Part shown: positions 56,673 through 64,000 of the stretch, piece after piece
How positions within the stretch are numbered: the stretch's first letter is position 1
How the letters are laid out: every line of letters begins with the position of its first letter
Assembly (NCBI RefSeq): GCF_030818935.1
Contig: NZ_JAUTBD010000001.1
Location: forward strand, 2,542,001 to 2,606,000
Origin: Microbacterium sp. SORGH_AS_1204
GTDB lineage: Bacteria; Actinomycetota; Actinomycetes; Actinomycetales; Microbacteriaceae
Length of the DNA stretch: 64,000 bases
Direction: 5' to 3'
Notes under the pieces: model-generated
What the model was told of the DNA's origin: nothing
The model's database searches: none
Seen by the model: the letters and a program-made list of their open reading frames with translations, nothing else
Program-made: the position numbers and the translations under genes

Positions 56673-58712
56673 TCAGCCGAACTGCGCGGGGAGCTGCTCC
56701 GCCAACGTCGGAGCGAGCGTGCGCGCGTAAAGGCGCGTCAGGTGGTTGTCGTCGTGGTACACCGCGACATTCCCGATCACGCCCACGCACAGGTCGTCGG
56801 GGCAGATCCACGGCGTGAAATCGAGCACGCTCACGCCGGGGCCCGCGAGGGCGTCCGCGGGGTTGCTGTCGGCGAGGGATGCCGAGCGGGGGACGGCGCA
56901 GTCGAGGGGGTCGACGGCATCCACGACGCACGCGAACATGTCGAACGCGAAGCGCGGGTTGTCCCGGACGGCGAGCACGTCGACCCCCGCCGCCGCCATC
57001 CGGTCGACGAACCGCTCGACGCCGGGGCGGACCTTCTCGTCGTCCTCCCCCGCGTCGGAGCGGGTCACCACGGTCAGCACCGCGTCGGGCTGCACCTGTT
57101 CGACGAGGCTGATCGCCGCCTCGCGCCAGGAATCGCAGCGCTCGTCCATGCCGGGCTCGTCGAGTCCCATGGAGCATCCGCCCTTGATGAGGTGGACCAC
57201 GCCCCATCCGTTCGTCTCGGCCGCCGGCAGCAACGCTGCCGTGATCTGCTGCGCGTGCGAGTCGCCGACGACCGCGATCGTGTGCCGAGCGCGCGCGGTA
57301 TGCGGGCTCTCGTGACAGGTTCCCTGCAGCTCCTCCGAGAGGACGGCCCAGTCGCCCGTGCACTCGCGCTCGAGTTGCACCCACTCGTCATCGAGCAGTG
57401 TCGCCAGCGGGAGCAGCGTCGCATCCGCGGGGATCTCCGCCAGCGCGGTGTCACGCAGCACCGCGGCGCCGGGGTTCATGACCTGGGCGCGCGCCTCGAC
57501 CTCACGTTCGTGCAGCCACGTGGTCGTCTGCCAGGTTCCGACCGGCAACACGACCACGCCGGCGGCCGCGGCGAGCACCGCGACGGGCACGAGCGGCGAC
57601 GAGTCGCCGCCGCGCCATGCTCGTACCGGCCGGTCGACGGCCCACGTCAACGCGCGCGCCAGCAGCAGCGACAGCACGACGATCCCCAGCCCCCCGACGA
57701 GTCCGACGTCGGCGCCGTCGCCGGCGACCATGAACGTCACCAGCACCGGCCAGTGCACGAGGTACAGCGCGTAGGCGTCGCGACCGACCGCGCGCAGCGG
57801 GCGCGACGCGAGCAGCCGGGTCGGCCCGAAACGGCCCTCCCCCGTGCCCGAGACGACGATGGCGGCCGCACACAGCACGGGCCACAACGCGAGGAAGCCG
57901 GGGAAGCCCCCCTGCACGTCCAGGACCATGCCGAGCACGAGCAGCCCCGCCAGTCCGGCCCACCCGATGACGGCCCGCCACGCCTCCGCGAGGCGCAGGT
58001 GCGGCAGGGCCACGACGAGCAGCGACCCGGCGGCGAACTCCCACAACCGCGCGCCCGTGTCGAAATACGCGGCCTGCTGCGCGGTCGCCGTGCGGATCAC
58101 GGAATAGACGAACGAGAGTGCGAACACCCCGCCGAACACCCCGCCGACGACGCGGTCCGGCGACAGGCCCCACCGGCGGACCGCGACCTGGCACACCCCG
58201 AGCAGTACGATCCAGAGCGCGAAGGCCTGGCCCTGCACCGACATCGACCAGAAGTGCTGCAGCGGACTCGGCATCTCCGTACGCGCGTAGTAGTCGACGG
58301 CATCCGCCGCCAGCAGCCAGTTCTGCGAGTACAGGAGCGAGGCCCAGGTCTGCTCCCACACCGGGCGCCATGACGTCTCCGGATACGCCACCCACACCAC
58401 GGCCAGGATGCCGACGAGGGTCACCGCGGCGGCCGGCAGCAGCCGGCGGAAGACGCCCAGCAGGTGCGTCACCGGCCGCACGGGGGCAGGCCCCGCCATC
58501 CTCCGGATGAAGCCACGGGTGAGGAAGAACGCCGACAGCATGAGGAAGACGTCGACGCCACCGGACACCCGACCGAACCACACGTGGTACGAAACGACCA
58601 GCAGGATGGCCACGGCGCGCAGCCCGTCGATGTCGGGCCGGTACGCCCAGCGTCCCTCGTCCGCCCGGTCGACGCTCGTCGACAGGGGCCTGGACCCGAG
58701 GGTCAGACGCAC
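56673..58712 (-). CDS. Membrane acyltransferase with SGNH domain (OafA/YrhL-like)
   Basis: 679 aa. Acyltransferase-3 membrane domain (about 20-395, some ten helices) starts RPDIDGLRAVAILLVVSYHV with the catalytic histidine near H43. The extracytoplasmic SGNH domain (about 440-679) has the block I motif VVGDSHAQQ and the block V motif DDNHLT. Such two-domain proteins O-acylate surface glycans: the membrane part passes an acyl group across and the SGNH part transfers it. The GTG at 58712 lies 7 bp after the glf stop, so it is cotranscribed with glf. The target is probably the glycan made here. Confidence 0.9.
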   Translation of the reverse strand: MRLTLGSRPLSTSVDRADEGRWAYRPDIDGLRAVAILLVVSYHVWFGRVSGGVDVFLMLSAFFLTRGFIRRMAGPAPVRPVTHLLGVFRRLLPAAAVTLVGILAVVWVAYPETSWRPVWEQTWASLLYSQNWLLAADAVDYYARTEMPSPLQHFWSMSVQGQAFALWIVLLGVCQVAVRRWGLSPDRVVGGVFGGVFALSFVYSVIRTATAQQAAYFDTGARLWEFAAGSLLVVALPHLRLAEAWRAVIGWAGLAGLLVLGMVLDVQGGFPGFLALWPVLCAAAIVVSGTGEGRFGPTRLLASRPLRAVGRDAYALYLVHWPVLVTFMVAGDGADVGLVGGLGIVVLSLLLARALTWAVDRPVRAWRGGDSSPLVPVAVLAAAAGVVVLPVGTWQTTTWLHEREVEARAQVMNPGAAVLRDTALAEIPADATLLPLATLLDDEWVQLERECTGDWAVLSEELQGTCHESPHTARARHTIAVVGDSHAQQITAALLPAAETNGWGVVHLIKGGCSMGLDEPGMDERCDSWREAAISLVEQVQPDAVLTVVTRSDAGEDDEKVRPGVERFVDRMAAAGVDVLAVRDNPRFAFDMFACVVDAVDPLDCAVPRSASLADSNPADALAGPGVSVLDFTPWICPDDLCVGVIGNVAVYHDDNHLTRLYARTLAPTLAEQLPAQFG

Positions 58713-58719
58713 GGGGACG

Positions 58720-59877
<1,158 letters not shown>

Positions 59878-59915
59878 TCAAGAAGAAGGGGACGCCCCAC
59901 CGGGGACAACGCTCG

Positions 59916-59921
59916 ATACTA
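59916..59921 (-). promoter_or_regulatory. Possible -10 element for glf
   Basis: TAGTAT on the minus strand, 59 nt before the ATG, with GGTGAC 17 nt further upstream as a weak -35. Confidence 0.4.
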
Positions 59922-60020
59922 CCCACGCTGCCTGCACGGTCACCGGGGGCGCTCAGCGGCCCCGCAGTGACCGTCCGATACGATGACGTGTCGAAAAGCC
60001 GCGGATGGGGACGAAACTGC

Positions 60021-61937
60021 ATGGGTGATTGGGTCAGCGCGATTCCGTCGTACCTGGTCGCCGCGGCCGTTCTGATCGTGCCCGGCCTCACGGTCGTCGT
60101 CGCCGGTTGGGGGTGGCGGAGCCCAGGACGCCTGTTGCTGGCGCCGGCCGTTTCCGCGACCATCGTGGCCGTCGCGGCCACTCTCGCCCCCGTCGTCGGT
60201 CTGACGTGGAACCTGCTGCCAGTCGCTCTCGTCACGATCGTGGTGGTCGCCATCGCTCTCCTGCTCCGCCGCGGGGCGGGGGTCGACGCGGCACCAAACG
60301 GCCGACGCGCCCCTCTTGTAGCACTCCTCTCGCTGGCCGCCGCCGCCGCGGTGAGCCTCGTCTCCTTCGTCCGCGCGTTCGGCGAGCCGGAGAACATCGC
60401 GCAACGCTTCGACAACATCGTCCATCTGAATGCGATCGGACTCGCCCTCAAGTCGGGCAGCTCGTCCCCCTTCCAGATCGGCGCGACCTCCGACATCGGT
60501 TTCTACCCGAATGCGTGGCACGCCCTCACCACCCTCGGAGCCGAGCTCACCGGCGCAACGGTGCCGGTCGCTGTGAACGGGGCGAACCTCGCCATCGTCT
60601 CCATCCTCTGGCCGGCGTCGACGATGGCTCTCGCCGGCGCGTTCTTCGCCCAGCGGCGCACCGCTTTCGTCGTCTCGGCGGCTCTGTCCACCGGTTTCGG
60701 CGCATTCCCCGCGCTGTTCTTCAATTGGGGAGTCCTCTACCCCAACCTCGTCGGCTACGCGATGGTGCCGGCCGCATTGGCTGCGGTGGTCTCCTCGTTG
60801 CCGGAACGCGGAGCACCGGCCGGGGTCCGCTCGGCGTTGCTGATCGCCCTGCTCTCCGGGGGGACGTTCCTCGGACACCCCAACGCCTTCCTCAGCCTGC
60901 TGCTCTTCGCCGCCGCATTCGTCGTCACCTCCCTGGCGATCGCCGCCGTGATCGCCCGGACGCGTTCCTCGGTCATCGCGCTCGTCGCCGCGACGGCCGG
61001 TCTCGCGGCCGCATCGGCCGTCACCCTCCTCCTGTTCCGCACGGGTGCGGAGCACTCGGGATGGACGCCGTGGCAGCAGACGGCGCAGTCGCTCGGTGAG
61101 GGCCTGTTCGCGGCCCCCCGCGGGTACACGCCGACCGTGCTGGTGACCCTTCTGCTCGTCGTCGGCTTCATCACGGTCGCCCGGATGCCGCGTCTGCTGC
61201 CCGTGATCGCACCCTTCGCCGTCGGCGTTCTGCTGTTCGTCGTCGCCTCCGGGCTGCGTATCGACCACCCGTTGCGGCAGCTGCTGACCAACCCCTGGTA
61301 CAACGACTCCAACCGCTTGGCCGCTCTGCTGCCCCTCGTCGCCATCCCCGTCGCGACCCTGGGCGCCCTCGTCATCGTCGACGTGGCTCTCCGCCTCGCA
61401 GCCCACCGACGCGTTCGCGCCTGGGTGACCCCGGTCGCAGCGATTGTCGGCATCCTGGCCGTTTTCTCGGTGGCGCTCGGCCCCAACGTCCGCATCGCGC
61501 TCGGTCAGGTCAACGAGGCCTACGCCTATACCGACAGTTCTCTCATCCTCTCGTCCGATGAAGAGGCGCTACTGGGGCGCCTCGCCGACGAGACCCCGCC
61601 CGACGCCCTGATCGCCGGCAGCCCTCGCACGGGCGCCTCGCTCGCCCTGGCGTTCTCGGGCCGGGAGGTCACGCAGCGCCACATCTTCGGCTCGCCCTCT
61701 GACGAGCAGCTGTTCCTGAATGCGAACCTTCGCGATATCGAGTCCGACCCGGCCGTCTGCCGGACCATCGACGACATCGGCATCGATTATGTGCTCGACT
61801 TCGGCCGTCAAGACGTCATCGACCCCGCGGGCGCCGCCGCCTACGACGGCATCCAGGACCTTGCGCCTTCGCCGCATCTCGTGCTCGTGGACTCGCAGGG
61901 CCCCAACGCCCGGCTCTTCCGCATCGAGGGGTGCTGA
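60021..61937 (+). CDS. Large multi-pass membrane protein, DUF6541-like
   Basis: 638 aa. About 12 to 14 membrane helices occupy residues 5-500, and the last 130 residues are an extracytoplasmic soluble tail (SSDEEALLGRLADETPPDAL, VLDFGRQDV). FDNIVHLNAI and GFYPNAWHAL resemble loops of polyprenyl-linked GT-C-type glycosyltransferases and DUF6541 proteins in actinobacterial polysaccharide loci. Function is not established; a GT-C transferase role is inference. The ATG at 60021 is preferred; an upstream frame from 59967 runs through the promoter region. The next gene follows with no gap. Confidence 0.78.
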   Translation: MGDWVSAIPSYLVAAAVLIVPGLTVVVAGWGWRSPGRLLLAPAVSATIVAVAATLAPVVGLTWNLLPVALVTIVVVAIALLLRRGAGVDAAPNGRRAPLVALLSLAAAAAVSLVSFVRAFGEPENIAQRFDNIVHLNAIGLALKSGSSSPFQIGATSDIGFYPNAWHALTTLGAELTGATVPVAVNGANLAIVSILWPASTMALAGAFFAQRRTAFVVSAALSTGFGAFPALFFNWGVLYPNLVGYAMVPAALAAVVSSLPERGAPAGVRSALLIALLSGGTFLGHPNAFLSLLLFAAAFVVTSLAIAAVIARTRSSVIALVAATAGLAAASAVTLLLFRTGAEHSGWTPWQQTAQSLGEGLFAAPRGYTPTVLVTLLLVVGFITVARMPRLLPVIAPFAVGVLLFVVASGLRIDHPLRQLLTNPWYNDSNRLAALLPLVAIPVATLGALVIVDVALRLAAHRRVRAWVTPVAAIVGILAVFSVALGPNVRIALGQVNEAYAYTDSSLILSSDEEALLGRLADETPPDALIAGSPRTGASLALAFSGREVTQRHIFGSPSDEQLFLNANLRDIESDPAVCRTIDDIGIDYVLDFGRQDVIDPAGAAAYDGIQDLAPSPHLVLVDSQGPNARLFRIEGC

Positions 61938-63134
61938 GTGGCGCGCTCTTCGACGGTCGCCGTCGCCTACGACTGCCTCTTCCCGTTCACCACCGGTGGC
62001 GGAGAGCGCCAGTACCGCGCGGTGGCAGAGACGCTGAGTGAGTTGGGCTTCGATGTCGACTACCTCACAGCGCTCCAGTGGGACGGACCCGTGCCGACCG
62101 ACACCCTCTTCCGCACGGTGCCGATCACGCCGCGCCTGTCGTTGTACGACGCCCGTGGCGTCCGCCGGATCCCCGCCGCTCTGCGCTTCGCCGCATCGTT
62201 GTTCGGCGCTCTCGCACGCCGCCGCCGCGACTACACGGCGGTCATCGTCAGCGGTTTGCCGATCTTCAACGTCTTCGCCGCCCGCCTCGCCCTGCTGGGT
62301 TCCGGCACGAGGCTGGTCGTCGATTACCTCGAAGTGTGGCACCGCCGGCAGTGGGTCGAGTACGCGGGTGCGGTCACCGGCACCATCGCCTGGGCGCTCC
62401 AGCGCGCGGCCATCGCCGTGACGCCCCTGGCCACGTGCCACTCGCAACTCACGGCCTCCCGCCTGCGCCGCGAGGGTCTGCGCCGACCACCCCTGGTGAG
62501 CCCGGGCCTCATCGACGGCGCAGCCGACGTCGCCCCGCCCGCCCCGGCGGCGAACCCGCCGTACGTCCTCTACGCGGGACGCCACATCCCCGACAAGCGC
62601 GTCGAGGTGCTGCCCGCCGCCGTCGCCGCGGCCCGCGAGCAGATCCCCGACCTCCGGCTCGTCATCCTGGGCACGGGGCCCAGCTCCGAGACCATCCGCG
62701 CCGAGGTCCGACGCGTCGGCGGCGAGACCTGGACCGACTTCCCCGGTTTCGTCTCGGATGCCGAACTCGACCGCCTGCTGCACGGAGCGGTGGCCCTGGC
62801 GAACCCGTCGCGCCGCGAGGGTTACGGCCTGGTCGTCGTGGAGGCCAATGCCCACGGCACCCCGGTCGTCCTCGTCGCCGACGAGGGCAACGCCGCCACC
62901 GAACTCATCGACGCCGGCGTCAACGGCGTCGTCTCGCCCACCACCCGACCCGACGACCTCGCCCGGGCCATCCGGGACGTCGTCGACGGCGGTGACGACC
63001 TGCGCCGCACCTCGCGCGCCTGGTACGACACCGCCGTCGGCACCCGTACCATCCGCCGCACCGTGGAGAACATCCTCTCGGCCCTGCCGCTGCCGATCCC
63101 GAACCCGGTGAAGACGAAAGAAGACCGCACGTGA
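61938..63134 (+). CDS. GT4-family glycosyltransferase
   Basis: 398 aa, GT-B fold. The N-terminal domain begins VAYDCLFPFTTGGGERQYRA, an acceptor-side Gly-rich loop. The C-terminal domain has YVLYAGRHIPDKRVEVLPAA and the GT4 E-x7-E-type motif in NPSRREGYGLVVVEANAHGT. It should transfer a sugar from a nucleotide donor with retention; donor and acceptor are unknown. The GTG at 61938 directly follows the previous stop, and its own stop overlaps the next gene by 4 nt, so the three genes form one unit. Confidence 0.9.
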   Translation: MARSSTVAVAYDCLFPFTTGGGERQYRAVAETLSELGFDVDYLTALQWDGPVPTDTLFRTVPITPRLSLYDARGVRRIPAALRFAASLFGALARRRRDYTAVIVSGLPIFNVFAARLALLGSGTRLVVDYLEVWHRRQWVEYAGAVTGTIAWALQRAAIAVTPLATCHSQLTASRLRREGLRRPPLVSPGLIDGAADVAPPAPAANPPYVLYAGRHIPDKRVEVLPAAVAAAREQIPDLRLVILGTGPSSETIRAEVRRVGGETWTDFPGFVSDAELDRLLHGAVALANPSRREGYGLVVVEANAHGTPVVLVADEGNAATELIDAGVNGVVSPTTRPDDLARAIRDVVDGGDDLRRTSRAWYDTAVGTRTIRRTVENILSALPLPIPNPVKTKEDRT

Positions 63135-64000
63135 GCATCCCCGCCCCGACGGACGTCGAACTGACGATCCTCATGCCCTGCCTGAACGAGGCCGAGACCC
63201 TGGAGGTCTGCATCCGCAAGGCGCAGGGGTTCCTTCAGCGCAGCGGCATCCGGGGTGAGGTCCTCATCTCCGACAACGGCAGCACCGACGGCTCGCAGGC
63301 CATCGCCGAGCGCCTCGGCGCGCGCGTCTCGCACGCCCCGCGCCGCGGGTACGGCGCCGCCCTCATCAACGGCATCGACACGGCCCACGGCCGGTACGTC
63401 ATCATGGCGGATGCCGACGACAGCTACGACTTCGAGAACCTCGAGCCGTTCGTCGAGCGCCTCCGCGCCGGCGCCGACCTCGTGATGGGCAACCGCTTCC
63501 GCGGCGGGATCGCGCCCGGCGCCATGCCGCCGCTGCACAAGTACCTCGGAAACCCCGTGCTCTCGTTTATCGGCGAGCTGTTCTTCCGCCCCGGCATCCG
63601 CGACTTCCACTGCGGCCTGCGCGGCTTCAACCGCGCCCGTATCCGCGCGCTCGACCTGCAGACCACCGGCATGGAGTTCGCCTCCGAGATGGTCGTGCGC
63701 GCCTCGCTCGCGCGCTACCGCATCGAAGAAGTGCCCACCACGCTGAAGAAGGACGGCCGCTCCCGCCCGCCGCACCTGCGCAGCTGGCACGACGGGTGGC
63801 GCCACCTCCGCTTCCTGCTGCTGTTCGCGCCGCGCTGGCTCTTCGTCTACCCGGGTCTGGTCGCGTTCTTCCTGGGTGCGATCGCCGTCGGCGTGCTCGC
63901 CTTCGGCGGGGTCAACATCGGCGGGGTCGGTTTCGACGTGACCACGATGGTCTACGCCAGCGCCCTGTGCGTCATCGGGTTCCAATCGCTGCTCTTCTTC
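63131..64000 (+). CDS. GT2 glycosyltransferase, polyprenyl-phosphate sugar synthase-like, cut by window end
   Basis: 290 codons are visible from the GTG at 63131; the frame is still open at 64000. The GT-A domain begins LTILMPCLNEAETLEVCI, with EVLISDNGSTDGSQAIA and DADDSYDFENL (metal-binding DxDDS) and GIRDFHCGLRGFNR, a pattern of dolichol/polyprenyl-phosphate mannosyl or glucosyl synthases. Membrane helices begin near 245 (LFVYPGLVAFFLGAIAVGVL). It would charge a lipid carrier with a sugar for use by membrane transferases such as the DUF6541-like protein. It overlaps the GT4 gene by 4 nt. Confidence 0.88.
   Translation, partial: MSIPAPTDVELTILMPCLNEAETLEVCIRKAQGFLQRSGIRGEVLISDNGSTDGSQAIAERLGARVSHAPRRGYGAALINGIDTAHGRYVIMADADDSYDFENLEPFVERLRAGADLVMGNRFRGGIAPGAMPPLHKYLGNPVLSFIGELFFRPGIRDFHCGLRGFNRARIRALDLQTTGMEFASEMVVRASLARYRIEEVPTTLKKDGRSRPPHLRSWHDGWRHLRFLLLFAPRWLFVYPGLVAFFLGAIAVGVLAFGGVNIGGVGFDVTTMVYASALCVIGFQSLLFF

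Overview
The window is chromosomal DNA of a high-GC Gram-positive bacterium. Gene content and protein style point to Microbacteriaceae, most likely Microbacterium: Kgd-type 2-oxoglutarate dehydrogenase, WhiB regulators, MtrAB-LpqB, PdtaS, DUF3499, GTG starts, and chains of 4-nt gene overlaps. I see no rRNA, tRNA, insertion sequence, prophage or CRISPR array.

Layout. 1-3.98 kb: the start of a GuaB1-type gene (minus strand) and kgd, closed by a very strong terminator. 4.0-9.2 kb (minus): an Eis-like acetyltransferase, an MprF-like aminoacyl-lipid synthase and an overlapping membrane esterase. 9.2-13.1 kb: the rsrA-sigH redox-stress pair, divergent from aroA-rsgA-bcp. The sigH promoter lies across the aroA start codon. 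13.1-19.1 kb: a small membrane protein, whiB1, pdtaS, an Rv3235-like protein, a small membrane protein and an alanine/aspartate-type aminotransferase. 19.1-29.2 kb: secA, a coiled-coil protein of unknown role, hpf, a ComF-like protein, and the mtrA-mtrB-lpqB operon that links envelope state to cell division.

29.3-45 kb: an overlapping operon of a repeat-tailed membrane protein, DUF4129, DUF4350, MoxR ATPase and DUF58. It is followed by oleA-oleBC-oleD (long-chain olefin synthesis, with OleB and OleC fused), a 93-bp tandem palindromic repeat array, katG-furA, and then SpoIIM-like and RDD membrane proteins that usually accompany MoxR/DUF58. The ole-repeat-katG-furA block therefore looks inserted into a conserved neighbourhood.

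45-64 kb: surface-polymer and cell-cycle genes. These are DUF3499, a zincin-fold protein without its HExxH motif, DUF5719, a large glycosyltransferase/membrane protein, whiB2 and manA, then a polysaccharide locus: O-antigen-ligase-like protein, GlfT2-like and GlfT1-like galactofuranosyltransferases, an acyltransferase with an SGNH domain, UDP-galactopyranose mutase (glf), a DUF6541-like membrane protein, a GT4 enzyme and a GT2 enzyme cut by the window end. Together they would make, polymerise, acylate and export a galactofuranose-containing surface glycan.

Two patterns run through the whole window. Many genes have a TAGGCT-like -10 box 6-8 nt before the start codon, as expected for leaderless mRNAs. 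The heptamer GGATGCC (reverse complement GGCATCC) is strikingly frequent on both strands. Three unrelated repeat/palindrome families cluster at 39.7-45.7 kb.
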